From DATKFM01 sp046154965 (GTDB taxonomy: Bacteria > Pseudomonadota > Alphaproteobacteria > Dongiales > Dongiaceae), in NCBI GenBank assembly GCA_046154965.1, contig JBJXDY010000114.1, forward strand, positions 166,454 through 230,453: DNA of 64,000 nucleotides. The letters run 5' to 3'. Shown piece by piece: positions 34,087 to 42,696 of this stretch (within the stretch, counting starts at the first letter, position 1; each line of letters opens with the position of its first letter). The translations under genes were made by a program, and so were the position numbers. The notes beneath the pieces were generated by a model. That model did not search any database and was not told the origin of the DNA. It worked only from the letters and a program-made list of their open reading frames with translations.

Positions 34087-34563
34087 CTACATCGGTTGTT
34101 GCCAAGCCCGCAGCAAGAGCACTTCCTTGATGACATTGCCGCCGAGAACTCGATCGCTGGCGAATTGCAGCGCCCGCTTGATGCGGGCATTGCGCTGACT
34201 GTCGTCGACGGCGAACTCGCCGCGGCCGGCCATGGTGCTGAGAGTGGTCACATAGGCATCCAACAGCCGCGGCATCATCTTGCGTACTTCGTCGGGCCCC
34301 TTCTCGCCGGTGAGATGCAGGTCGAGGCGCACGACCATGAAATTGTCTTCCTTGTCCCGGCTATAAACCGGGACGATGACCTCGCCGATGGAGACGAAAA
34401 CCGCCTCCTCGGATGTGTCATGGCCGCCCTCGCCCGCGGCTGCTGTTTCGGCCTCAGCTGCGGGAGCCTCGGGCGCCGGCTCATTGAACAAGAAGAACCA
34501 GGCGCCGGCGCCGCCGCCGCCGAGAAGCAGCAGCGGCAGCCCGATCAGGAGGAGCTTCTTCAT
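34087..34563 (-). CDS. second FliL-like membrane protein
   Basis: A 158-residue FliL-family protein: an N-terminal membrane helix (LLLIGLPLLLLGGGGAGAWF), an acidic Ala/Glu linker, then a periplasmic domain with IVPVYSRDKEDNFMVVRLDL and a C-terminus containing NVIKEVLLLRAW. It is distinct from FliL at 22826. It ends the operon flgF-flgG-flgA-flgH. The ATG at 34563 is preferred to a TTG two codons upstream. The role may be stator- or ring-associated; this is inferred from family and context. Confidence 0.78.
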   Translation of the reverse strand: MKKLLLIGLPLLLLGGGGAGAWFFLFNEPAPEAPAAEAETAAAGEGGHDTSEEAVFVSIGEVIVPVYSRDKEDNFMVVRLDLHLTGEKGPDEVRKMMPRLLDAYVTTLSTMAGRGEFAVDDSQRNARIKRALQFASDRVLGGNVIKEVLLLRAWQQPM

Positions 34564-34572
34564 CGCCAAGCC

Positions 34573-35322
34573 TTAATACGGGAACACCAAGTCGATCACC
34601 TGCTGGCCATAGCGCGGCTGCTGCACGTCGGTGATCTGGCCGCGGCCGCCATAGGAGATGCGCGCTTCCGCCATCTGCTCATGGCCAATGGTGTTCTCAG
34701 AGGTGATGTCCTCCGGACGGATGATGCCGGTTACAGTCAGCTCGCGAAGCTCGAAATTGACCCGCACTTCCTGCTTGCCGGCAACCACGAAGTTGCCGTT
34801 CGGCAGGCGGTCGATGATCGTCGCGGCGACGCGCATCTCGATCTTCTCCTTGCGGTCGACGCTGCCGGTGCCGGAGCTGCTGCTTTCGCTGGACATCTCC
34901 ACCATCTGTGACGGGTCATAGGCGCTGGGCAGCAGACCGCCGAGCGATGATTCCAGGCCGAGGATGTGGGGCAGGCCTGCGGTCTCGCTGCCGTCGCGGG
35001 CGCGCGCGGTCGTGTTATCGAGTTTCGCGCGCTCATCGATGTCGATAACGACGGTCAGGATGTCGCCCACCTTGTTGGCGCGCTGATCCTTGAAGAAGGC
35101 CCGGGCGCCGGGTTGCCACAGCGACGCCGTCTGCACGCCATTCTGGGACGGCGATGCGGTCGGTGCCGGCATGGGCATGGCGACGGGTTCATAACGCGAG
35201 CTGACCTGCGGATTCTCGACCGGCGACATGGAGGGCGGCTTGCCCAGGTGATCTAGCTGGCCATTGCATCCCGCGATCAAGGCGCAGGACATGGTTGCAA
35301 GCAATCGTGCCGTGATTTTCAT
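34573..35322 (-). CDS. flgH: flagellar L-ring lipoprotein FlgH
   Basis: FlgH forms the outer-membrane L-ring. A lipoprotein signal peptide (MSCALIAGC, lipidated Cys about residue 19) is followed by the family signatures FFKDQRANKVGDILTVVIDI and the C-terminal ISYGGRGQITDVQQPRYGQQ. At 249 residues it is typical. It follows flgA within the minus-strand distal-rod/ring operon. Confidence 0.95.
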   Translation of the reverse strand: MKITARLLATMSCALIAGCNGQLDHLGKPPSMSPVENPQVSSRYEPVAMPMPAPTASPSQNGVQTASLWQPGARAFFKDQRANKVGDILTVVIDIDERAKLDNTTARARDGSETAGLPHILGLESSLGGLLPSAYDPSQMVEMSSESSSSGTGSVDRKEKIEMRVAATIIDRLPNGNFVVAGKQEVRVNFELRELTVTGIIRPEDITSENTIGHEQMAEARISYGGRGQITDVQQPRYGQQVIDLVFPY

Positions 35323-35340
35323 GGTACTCCTTGGAGGCTG

Positions 35341-36045
35341 TTACTGTTGCACGATCTGCGGCGTGTTGCCCACCGCGACCGTATTGGCATCCAGCACGAC
35401 CGCTTCGACTGTCTTCTTGCTGGAGGTATTGAGAACCAGAATGGTGTCGCCCGCGCCGGCATCCGAGAGCGCGCGCCCGCGGGCGGTGATCTGCAGCGTG
35501 CCGACGACATAGATCATGCTGACATTGCTGTTCCGGGCGATCAGGATCGGCGCCATCAGATCCACGGCGCGCACGGCCCGGTCGGCATGAAGCGTCCGCT
35601 TTGCCGCCTTGCCGGCGAGCTGACCGGGATCGAGCACGAGGCCTTTCGTCAGGCCGGCCGCGGGCATGGTGACATAGTCGATGTCGGCATCGGCAATCAA
35701 CTCGCCGCGCTGCACCGAGCGGCGCACCACCGGCACCTCGACAGTGGCTTTCACATAGCCGCCGACGGATGTCCTAGCGGTGCTGTCATCCAGCGGCGCG
35801 ACTACGGCGGAGAATCTGCCGCTCATGCGGTCAAAGCGAAAATCCCGCAGGCTCATCGGCGATGCGTTGTCCGCCAGCGCCGCCGGCAGTGCCGGTTCGT
35901 AGACGATGTCGATGGCGACCGGTGCATCCTCGATCTCGAAGCGGTCGTTGAGCGCGCTGTGGATAGCATCGCTGGTCGTATCGGCCTGCGCGCCGGGCGG
36001 CAGCGACAGCGCGGAAGCGATGGCGAGAATGAAGAAGTGGCGCAT
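35341..36045 (-). CDS. flgA: P-ring assembly chaperone FlgA
   Basis: FlgA is the periplasmic chaperone for FlgI. A signal peptide (FFILAIASALSLPPGAQA) is followed by SAF-type domains: VVRRSVQRGELIADADIDYV, LVLDPGQLAGKAAKRTLHAD and LITARGRALSDAGAGDTILV in close form. At 234 residues it is normal. It is embedded between flgG and flgH. Confidence 0.93.
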   Translation of the reverse strand: MRHFFILAIASALSLPPGAQADTTSDAIHSALNDRFEIEDAPVAIDIVYEPALPAALADNASPMSLRDFRFDRMSGRFSAVVAPLDDSTARTSVGGYVKATVEVPVVRRSVQRGELIADADIDYVTMPAAGLTKGLVLDPGQLAGKAAKRTLHADRAVRAVDLMAPILIARNSNVSMIYVVGTLQITARGRALSDAGAGDTILVLNTSSKKTVEAVVLDANTVAVGNTPQIVQQ

Positions 36046-36062
36046 GAGCTGAACTCGTCCTG

Positions 36063-36848
36063 TTACCGCAGCTGCGTGACCGTCTGCATCATCTGATCGG
36101 AGGTCTCGATGGTCTTGGAATTCATCTCATAGGCGCGCTGGGCCTGGATAAGGCTGGTAATCTCGGCCACAACATTGACGTTCGAACCCTCGAGATAGCC
36201 CTGCAGCATGGTGCCGAAGCCGGTGCCGCCGGCGACGCCGGTGGATGGCGCGCCCGATGCAGTGGTTTCCCGGAACAGGTTGTTGCCCGTGGCTTCCAGG
36301 CCGTTCTGATTGATGAACGTCGCCAGCTCGAACTGGCCGACATTCTGCGGCGCCACTTGGCCGTCGAAATACACGTACACTTCGCCTGTGTTGGTGATCG
36401 ACACGTCCTTCGCATCGGCGGGGATCGTGATGCTCGGCTGCACCGGATAGCCGTCGGCGGTGACGATGACGCCGTCGGGCGAGAGCTGGAAGAAACCCGC
36501 GCGGGTGTAGCCGGTGTCGCCGTTGGGAAGTTCCACCGTGAAGTAGCCGGGGCCTTGCAGCGCCACATCCAGCCGGTTGTCGGTCTTGATGAATCCGCCC
36601 TGCTCGTTGATGCGGGAGATCGCCGCGGCGCGTACGCCCAGGCCAACCTGCACGCCGGTCGGCTGAACCGTGCCGGCATCAGAGGTCGGGGTGCCGACAC
36701 GCAGTTCCTGCTGATACAGCAGATCCTGGAACTCGGCCCGTTGGCGCTTGTAGCCGGTCGTGCTCATGTTCGCGATATTGTTGGATATCACTTCCACATT
36801 GAGCTGCTGCGCCATCATGCCGGAGGCGCCGATATTCAGTGAACGCAT
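36063..36848 (-). CDS. flgG: flagellar distal rod protein FlgG
   Basis: FlgG is the distal-rod subunit. MRSLNIGASGMMAQQLNVEV is the exact family start, followed by ISNNIANMSTTGYKRQRAEF, and the C-terminus ends in EITSLIQAQRAYEMNSKTIE. At 261 residues it is standard. It is the second gene after flgF, minus strand. Confidence 0.97.
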   Translation of the reverse strand: MRSLNIGASGMMAQQLNVEVISNNIANMSTTGYKRQRAEFQDLLYQQELRVGTPTSDAGTVQPTGVQVGLGVRAAAISRINEQGGFIKTDNRLDVALQGPGYFTVELPNGDTGYTRAGFFQLSPDGVIVTADGYPVQPSITIPADAKDVSITNTGEVYVYFDGQVAPQNVGQFELATFINQNGLEATGNNLFRETTASGAPSTGVAGGTGFGTMLQGYLEGSNVNVVAEITSLIQAQRAYEMNSKTIETSDQMMQTVTQLR

Positions 36849-36874
36849 TGGCTGTTTCCTTCTGCTGCCTTGCT

Positions 36875-37600
36875 TCAGACTTTGCCGAGCTTGGCAACGG
36901 TATCGCGCGACAAGTCATGCTGCGCGTCGAGCATCTTCTGGGCGGATTCGAAGTTTCGCAGGATGTCGATCATCCGGGTGATCTCGACCACCGGCTGGGC
37001 GTTGGAGGATTCCAGCATGCCCTGGACGATCGAGACCGATGCGGCTGTGGGCACGGCGTCCGACTTGAACAGGCCGTTGCCCTCATGCACCAGCGATTGC
37101 GGATCGGCGAAGCCGGCCACGCCGAGCTGGCCAAGGACCGCGCCGTTGGACGAGATCTCGCCGCTACCGTTCACGGTCACCGGGCCGGATGCGCCTTCGA
37201 GCTGGATCGGCGAGCCGCCGGCATCCAGCACCGGCTTGCCGTCCTGGGTCACGAGCTGGCCGTTTTCGTCCATGCGGAAACTGCCGCCGCGGGTATAGCG
37301 CACGCCGGCATCGGTCTGCACGGCGAAGAAGCCGTCGCCGAGGATGGCGAAATCCAGGCTGTTGCCGGTGGTTTCCAGCGGACCGCTGCTCATGTCGGTC
37401 ACGGTGCCGATGTCGAGCACCGAGGACAGCGGCGCCTGCTTCATGCCGGGCGATTTCAGCGCCTGCATGTACTCTTCGAACTGCACCTTCTCGGCCTTGA
37501 AGCCGGTGGTGCGCAGGTTGGCCACGTTGTTGGCGGTAACGTCCAGGGCCCGTTGCAGGGCGGACTGGCGGGCGAGCGCCACATAGCTGGCATTATCCAT
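36875..37600 (-). CDS. flgF: flagellar proximal/distal rod protein FlgF
   Basis: FlgF is a rod protein with VALARQSALQRALDVTANNV and ANLRTTGFKAEKVQFEEYM near the N-terminus and EITRMIDILRNFESAQKMLD at the C-terminus. The start at 37600 (MDNASYVAL, 241 residues) is chosen instead of 37660, since the extra N-terminus has no family match and a purine-rich site (AAAGAAAG) precedes 37600. It heads the operon flgF-flgG-flgA-flgH-fliL2, divergent from the large secreted protein gene. Confidence 0.94.
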   Translation of the reverse strand: MDNASYVALARQSALQRALDVTANNVANLRTTGFKAEKVQFEEYMQALKSPGMKQAPLSSVLDIGTVTDMSSGPLETTGNSLDFAILGDGFFAVQTDAGVRYTRGGSFRMDENGQLVTQDGKPVLDAGGSPIQLEGASGPVTVNGSGEISSNGAVLGQLGVAGFADPQSLVHEGNGLFKSDAVPTAASVSIVQGMLESSNAQPVVEITRMIDILRNFESAQKMLDAQHDLSRDTVAKLGKV

Positions 37601-37787
37601 AAATGTCGCACTTTCTTTGGCGAGCGATACAGTGCGAACGCTAGCCCTGGGTGATTTCAAGCAGGTATCGCAAGCCCCCCGGTGGCACAGGCGGCCCGCT
37701 GAAAACGAAAGCCCGGTGAAACATCAAGACTCTACAAAACTATGCTGACGCACCCTGGAATCCGTGCCTCTGCTCAAACGGACTTAG

Positions 37788-39935
37788 ATGCCCACAAGGC
37801 CGCCCCTTCGCCTGCTCTTCATAACTGCCGTGATGATTGCGCTCGGCGGCGCCCGGGCGGCCGAGGCGGATAGCGTCTCCGTGCGCACCGGCGAGCATGC
37901 CGCCTATAGCCGCATCGTCTTCGACTGGGATGCGCCGGTGACGGCCGAACTCGCGCAGGCGGACAAGGGCACGCTGGTTCTGACCTTCGGCCGCGCCGGA
38001 AGCTTTGACCTGTCGAGGGCGCCGACCGGCAAGCTGAAGCGCGTCACCGGCCTCACTCCTGAAGGCGATGGGATGAACTTCAGGATCGCCATCCGCGGCG
38101 ACGTGACCTTCAAGATGCTGAACTACGACAACACGGTCGTGGTCGATGTCATTTCCCGCGGCGCGGCCGCGGAGATCGAGCCGGCGGCAAAGACTAAGAA
38201 AAAAGAAACCATAAAGGCGAACGCCGGCGCCGCGGCGCTCGACGCGGCGAACCTGGATTTCCGCCGTGCAGAAGACCTGATGCCGGTGCTGGTTTCCGGC
38301 GGCAAGGCCATAGCAGCCGCAACCACCGATGCGCCGCAAGCTGTTGCGGCACCAGCGCAGCCCGCGAACCGGCCGCCGGAGCTGGCCGGCCCCCTGCCCG
38401 CGCCGCTCTTCGATATCGCCGCCTGGAGAGGCGGACGGGAATTCCTCACGGCCTACCGCGACGCCTCCGCCGAGCTCGGCGCGACGGAGAGCTCCAAGAC
38501 TCTGCTTAAGCTGGCGCGTCTGCAGTTCGCCTGGCGCCATGGCGATGAAGGGCTGGCCATGCTGCGGCGGCTCGCGGAACTGGATCCGGCGCTGGCCCGG
38601 CGCGCGGATGTGGCGGCGCTGAAGGATGCCCTGGCGTTGATCGCCGGCCGGCCGCAGGCGCGCGGCGATGTCTTTGCCCATGGGATCTTCGACGGAAATG
38701 GCGAGGGCCTGCTGTGGCGCGGCGCGGCGCTGGCCGCCGATCGCCGGTGGAAGCCCGCTGCGGAGAGCTTCGCACAGGGGATTGAGATACTTGGCAGCTA
38801 TCCGGCCGAGTTCAAAGCGCATCTGGCGCTCGCTGCCGCGGAAGCCGGGCTTCATGCCGGCGACGCGGCGCTCGCCCGCAAGGCTCTGGACATGGCCGAG
38901 AATTCTCTCGCCGATCCCGGGGCCAAGGCCCGGTGGAACGCGCTGCAGGGCTTGCAGCTGGTGCGGGACGGCGACGTAAAATCGGCCGAACCCTATCTTT
39001 CGGCCGCCGCCGCTTCCGAGGCGCCGCAGCCGCGGATTATGGCCCAACTGGCCCTGATCGACATTGGCCGGGAGTCGGGCCAGTTGCCGGCGGAAAAGGC
39101 CGCGCTGGAGTTGGAGGACCTGACTTACATCTGGCAGGGAGACGACCTGCAGCTCGATATCCTGGATCGCCTGATCGACACCCAAGCCTCGCTCGGCCGC
39201 TATGACCGCGCTCTCGAGGCTGCGGATGGCGCCGTCGTCGCATCGGCTGACCTGGACCGGCAACGCAATTACCGCAAGCGGATCGGCGAGTTGCTGCAAA
39301 GCGCCCTGGAGGCAACGGCCGCCGCGGGCGGCGACCGCATCAACGCCATCGCGCTGTTCGACCGCTACGGCGAAATGCTGCCCGACGAAGCGCAGCGGGC
39401 CGCGCTCGGCCTGAATCTGGCTGATCAGCTGGCGGCGGCCGATCTCGATACCCAGGCCGTCGAGTTGTTGCGGCAGCTGAAGCGGACGGCCCCCGATGCC
39501 CAGCAAGCGGCCGTCGCCGCCAAGCTGGAAAAAATCGATGCCGGCGCGGCAAGCAAGGCCGCCGCAGCGGAAGGCACGGCGGACAGCACGACCGCAACAT
39601 CAGCCGCCATGGCGGTCACCGCGCCCGCCGATGACTTGGGCGACGACCCTGACAACCTCTGGCGCGACAAGCGTTGGAGCGAAGCCGCCGACGGCTATCT
39701 CCGCCGGATCGCCGAGACCACAGGCAAGGCGCGGCCGCGGCTGATCCTGCGCGCCGCCGCAGCGCTGATGCTCGCCGGGCGCAACCGCGAGCTGACCGTG
39801 CTGGGCGACAATTTCGGCGGCGAGATGAAGGACACGGCCCTGGCCGATCTGTTCAAACAGCTCACGGCGCCCGGCGCCGATTACTCCCTGCTGATCGCGC
39901 CCGACATGGCGAAGGCCCTGACGGTGACCCAGTGA
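37788..39935 (+). CDS. large secreted helical-repeat protein with AMIN-like N-terminus
   Basis: This 715-residue protein of unknown function has a signal peptide (LLFITAVMIALGGARAAEA), a beta-rich N-terminal domain of the AMIN kind (about 28-125: YSRIVFDWDAPVTAELAQAD, then VVVDVISR), a low-complexity linker, and a long region of TPR/Sel1-like helical repeats (about 215-520: LAMLRRLAELDPALARRADV, LALAAAEAGLHAGDAALARK). A second helical segment closes the protein. AMIN domains target proteins to the septum or to pili/secretin complexes. It is divergent from flgF across 187 bases and is the last gene of the flagellar locus, so a periplasmic assembly role is possible. Confidence 0.75.
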   Translation: MPTRPPLRLLFITAVMIALGGARAAEADSVSVRTGEHAAYSRIVFDWDAPVTAELAQADKGTLVLTFGRAGSFDLSRAPTGKLKRVTGLTPEGDGMNFRIAIRGDVTFKMLNYDNTVVVDVISRGAAAEIEPAAKTKKKETIKANAGAAALDAANLDFRRAEDLMPVLVSGGKAIAAATTDAPQAVAAPAQPANRPPELAGPLPAPLFDIAAWRGGREFLTAYRDASAELGATESSKTLLKLARLQFAWRHGDEGLAMLRRLAELDPALARRADVAALKDALALIAGRPQARGDVFAHGIFDGNGEGLLWRGAALAADRRWKPAAESFAQGIEILGSYPAEFKAHLALAAAEAGLHAGDAALARKALDMAENSLADPGAKARWNALQGLQLVRDGDVKSAEPYLSAAAASEAPQPRIMAQLALIDIGRESGQLPAEKAALELEDLTYIWQGDDLQLDILDRLIDTQASLGRYDRALEAADGAVVASADLDRQRNYRKRIGELLQSALEATAAAGGDRINAIALFDRYGEMLPDEAQRAALGLNLADQLAAADLDTQAVELLRQLKRTAPDAQQAAVAAKLEKIDAGAASKAAAAEGTADSTTATSAAMAVTAPADDLGDDPDNLWRDKRWSEAADGYLRRIAETTGKARPRLILRAAAALMLAGRNRELTVLGDNFGGEMKDTALADLFKQLTAPGADYSLLIAPDMAKALTVTQ

Positions 39936-40349
39936 GGGATCGGTGGGACGCCGCAGTGCAACATCCCGGTGGCGGTCCGCGCCACTCGGGCGTATGCTTG
40001 CAACATATTGGCGTATACATAGGTTTGTATAGTAAATCACCCAATTGTATTACAATAAGTTGTGATAGACATCATGGGCAAAAGGCTAGTTTGTCCAAAG
40101 TCGTCACAGAGATGCGACAGATTGTTGGCCTAGGGCCTGCAAAGAACTCGATAGACCTACAGGCTATGGTGACCTTGCGGCGCGCGCTTCACTGCTTTCG
40201 CGGTGCACTTCGCATGACCGGCGACAATGCAACGGCGGACGAACAAGGCGAAATTTGGCGAAACCGACCCGGCGTGGGAGCGAGCACAGAGAACAACGGT
40301 TGGTCGGAATCCATCCCCTCAAGCGATAACCGAACGATCGGAGCATAAG
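39936..40349. other. AT-richer intergenic region upstream of a response regulator gene
   Basis: No gene is supported here. The stretch 39990-40070 is AT-rich for this genome and contains GTATACATAG, TTGTATTACAA (an interrupted palindrome, about 40044-40054) and TTGGCG at 40008 with TAGTAA 16 bases later, a weak promoter candidate. The frame running to 40348 (224 residues) has no plausible protein character. Confidence 0.5.
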
Positions 40350-41093
40350 ATGCAAGAAGATGCATCTGCAGCGCAGGTTGCAGAGAATAACGGCGAAGCG
40401 GTTGCCGAAGGCGCCGCTGCCGCAATTGACACGATGAAACAGGCGTCGAAGGTAATGCGTATCATTCTGGCCGACGATCACGACCTCATCCGCGATACCC
40501 TGGAGGTTTATCTGCAGAAACTCGACACCAAGGTCGATGTTCTGCACGCCGCCACGCTGGCCCAGGCGCTGGAAGCCGCCAAGGGCGCCACCGACGCCGC
40601 GCTGGTGCTGCTCGATCTGCGCATGCCCGGGATGAACGGCCTCGCCGGCTTCCGCGCCATGCAGAAGGAACTGCCGACCACGCCGATCGTGATCTTCTCC
40701 GGCGACACCAACCCGGACCTGATCAAGGCCTCGCTGCAGGCGGGCGCCTCCGGCTTCATCCCCAAGACGATGCGCGCGCCCGCGATGATCAACGCCCTTC
40801 GCCTGGTGCTTTCCGGCGAGCGCTATGTGCCTGACCTCGCGATGTTGACGGGCGAAGGCAAGCCCGGCGGGGCGAACCTGGATAGCGGCGGCGCCTTCTC
40901 GCAGCTGACGCCGCGGGAGCGCGAGGTGCTGGGCCTGCTGGTCAAAGGCAATTCCAACAAGCAGATCGCCCGCCAGCTCAAGATCGAGGAGATCACAGTG
41001 GCGCTGCATCTGCGCTCGATCTACCGCAAGCTGAACGTGGCCAGCCGCACCCAGGCGGTGCGCCTGGCGCTGCAGCTCGGCTGGGAGGAGTAG
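40350..41093 (+). CDS. NarL/FixJ-type response regulator
   Basis: A 247-residue regulator with a 35-residue Ala/Glu-rich N-terminal extension, a complete receiver (acidic pair D42/D43, phospho-acceptor D89 in LVLLDLRMPGM, S117, K139) and a LuxR-type HTH (about 186-245: LTPREREVLGLLVKGNSNKQ). All phosphorylation residues are present, in contrast to the OmpR-type regulator at 12037. No sensor kinase is adjacent. ATG 40350 is chosen after GGAGC; the upstream extension of the frame is non-coding. The last 96 bases are duplicated at 43889-43984. Confidence 0.9.
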   Translation: MQEDASAAQVAENNGEAVAEGAAAAIDTMKQASKVMRIILADDHDLIRDTLEVYLQKLDTKVDVLHAATLAQALEAAKGATDAALVLLDLRMPGMNGLAGFRAMQKELPTTPIVIFSGDTNPDLIKASLQAGASGFIPKTMRAPAMINALRLVLSGERYVPDLAMLTGEGKPGGANLDSGGAFSQLTPREREVLGLLVKGNSNKQIARQLKIEEITVALHLRSIYRKLNVASRTQAVRLALQLGWEE

Positions 41094-41272
41094 ACCCTCC
41101 TCCGGACCGGCGGCGCGGTTTGCCGAGCCGGGGGCGCGCCTAACGCCAAGACCGCCCCGCCTCCAACGGGAAGTCGATTCCGAGCGACGAACCCCACCCG
41201 CCTTCGCCCCGGCGAAAGCTTCGGCGGGCAGGCGTCCGGCGGGGCGAGCGGCCCACATCCAGCGGCGCAGCG
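41094..41272. repeat. diverged repeat units left of repeat copy 2
   Basis: This segment carries a variant of the 40-bp unit (about 41165-41200, CGATTCCGAGCGACGAAC then CCCACCCGCC) followed by CTTCGCCCCGGCGAAAGC, a short hairpin. It forms, with the next block and the stretch to about 41600, a mosaic of the same short unit. No gene is supported on either strand despite long antisense open frames. Confidence 0.55.
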
Positions 41273-41509
41273 ATTCCGAGCGATGAACCCCATGCCAAGC
41301 GAGGACGCGCCGAAAGCAAATCCTCGAACTCACGCCGCTGCCTCTGAACGACATCGGCGCCAGCACCTCCCGACCCTCCCCCGCCGAGCGGCGGGGGGTG
41401 GTGGCGCGCGCGGCGCGACGGAGGGGGCACAGCGCGGTTCTCGACATCCGCACCGCTGGACGATCCAGCGGCAAGGCGATTCCGAACGTTGGACCCCATG
41501 CCAAGCGAG
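41273..41509. repeat. 236-bp dispersed intergenic repeat, copy 2
   Basis: This is the same repeat as at 8867-9102, in the same orientation, with only scattered substitutions. It begins with ATTCCGAGCGATGAACCCC and ends with the same unit (TTGGACCCCATG then CCAAGCGAG). Another unit follows at about 41530-41560 (ATTCCGGTCGATGAACCCC). The repetition of the unit inside and around the block suggests growth by unequal recombination. Confidence 0.8.
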
Positions 41510-42010
41510 CAATGGCGTCGCCGTCCAGCGGCGAGACGATTCCGGTCGATGAACCCCACCCGCCTTCGTCCCTGCGAGGGCTTCGGCGGGCGGGTGCCCA
41601 GCGAGGACCGGCACTGTCGTCCAGCGGCAGAGGCAAGCGAACCGCCGATCCGTCGGAGAAAATCACGGACGGTATTACGTATTATACATACGAGCCCGCC
41701 GGCGCCCGCAATCGAGCCCGGCCGCATCCGCCCGCCCGTACTGGTCGGATAAGATGTAAACATGAGGGGGTGACCCCGCAGCATTCAGCGAACCGGGTAT
41801 CATGGCATAACACGTATGATTTGGTCAAGATAAATACGTTATTTGCATCGCCCGCCGGGCCGGCTGCTCTGCTCCGCCCTCAGCACGATCGCTTCGCGCC
41901 GCTGCCGGGCCATCTCCGGCTGCTCGGGCCTCATCTGGCCAAGGCAGGGAAAGGAACCTTCCGGATCGCCGGCAAATGCCCTCACCCGGCTACGCAACAC
42001 CGTTCCATGC
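41510..42010. other. gene-poor stretch between repeat and first MITE-like element
   Basis: Starts with one more repeat unit, then becomes AT-rich at 41660-41850 (for example TTACGTATTATACATACG and AGATAAATACGTTATTTGC). I see no gene with a ribosome site and protein-like composition. The plus-strand frame 41398-42021 spans repeats and is considered spurious. The shift in base composition suggests foreign or decaying DNA. Confidence 0.45.
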
Positions 42011-42129
42011 TAGTGGTCTGATCGCAACGTTTGGTTCCCAAACGTTGCGTGAATCAGCCCACCAGATCAAATAGCTGGTGGCTCGATTCGGCCAACGGAT
42101 GGGAACCATCCGTTGGCATCGAACCACTA
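42011..42129. mobile_element. 119-bp MITE-like palindromic element, copy A
   Basis: The ends are inverted repeats TAGTGGTCTGAT / ATCGAACCACTA, inside CTAG at both outer borders. Internally there are two perfect 12-bp hairpins, CGCAACGTTTGG-TTC-CCAAACGTTGCG and GCCAACGGATGG-GAA-CCATCCGTTGGC, separated by an imperfect palindrome (CCACCAG/CTGGTGG). The reverse complement of this element recurs at 43605-43723 with about six differences. It has no coding capacity, so it would need a transposase in trans; CTAG borders recall some IS5-family elements. Confidence 0.75.
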
Positions 42130-42512
42130 GGCGGTCCCTAACTCCATGTGGAGGAAATCTCAAGGGCAGGCCGCTCGCCGCCGAAGAAGACCCGCGCGCG
42201 CCCGTTGCCGCGCTGTGGCACATGATGCAGCAGGCCGGGAACCACAACACACGCGAGACGAGCCGCGAGTCACGCTAACCTGCATGCGCGCGTTTCAAAT
42301 GTGCACTGTCACTTGTAATTCATTATACTGTTAAGTGTGCAGTAACGTGCATCTTCTCACAAGGCTCTGCTTGCTGTCACGCGAAGCCTTCATAGTATTG
42401 AAGTTCGCAAGTGCAGTTCAATCTCCGATTACGTTGACAGTGCTGTCAGCGTAATCGCACGATGCCGAGTATTAGGAATCCTTTAACATTGCGCTGAGAG
42501 ACTGTCTCACGC
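42130..42512. promoter_or_regulatory. upstream region of a tiny gene with a 32-bp palindrome
   Basis: The main feature is a near-perfect palindrome at 42426-42457: CGATTACGTTGACAG, centre TG, CTGTCAGCGTAATCG, one mismatch per arm. It includes TTGACA (42434-42439), which could be a -35 element, but no good -10 follows at 16-18 bases. The segment 42290-42350 is AT-rich. A short C-terminus-like frame ends at 42278 but runs through the MITE border, so I do not call it a gene. Confidence 0.5.
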
Positions 42513-42662
42513 ATGAACCTCGAATTTTACATTGTCGCGGTCGTCTTCTTCACCTTCGTCTACTGTGTCTTCACGCTCCCCAGAATGCTCTGGAGGCGGC
42601 GCAAGCGGCGACAACAACGCGAAACCATGGCCCGCGCGGTCAGCGATTTGTTCCAAGGCTGA
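42513..42662 (+). CDS. 49-residue single-pass membrane protein
   Basis: A tiny protein with an N-terminal hydrophobic helix (residues 4-22, EFYIVAVVFFTFVYCVF) followed by a strongly basic segment (RRRKRRQQR) and a short amphipathic end. This is the pattern of a small inner-membrane protein with the N-terminus outside and the charge inside. No function can be assigned. GAGAG lies 13 bases upstream, so translation initiation would be weak; a small hairpin (TGAGA/TCTCA) lies just before the ATG. Confidence 0.5.
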   Translation: MNLEFYIVAVVFFTFVYCVFTLPRMLWRRRKRRQQRETMARAVSDLFQG

Positions 42663-42696
42663 CGTCCTGGGAAAGACGCGCCCGAGGTTACCGAAA

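Noticed and set aside
37740..39506. 588-residue open frame antisense to the large secreted protein gene
   Set aside because: Same shadow effect; the plus strand has a signal peptide and ordered domains.
40164..41666. 500-residue minus-strand frame over the response regulator and repeats
   Set aside because: Composed of antisense regulator codons plus repeated repeat-derived peptides.
42210..42235. TGGCACATGATGCAG as a sigma-54 promoter
   Set aside because: The GG-GC spacing is two bases too short.
42078..42278. 66-residue frame after MITE copy A
   Set aside because: Starts inside the MITE; no ribosome site. The end could be a truncated gene tail, but I cannot identify it.
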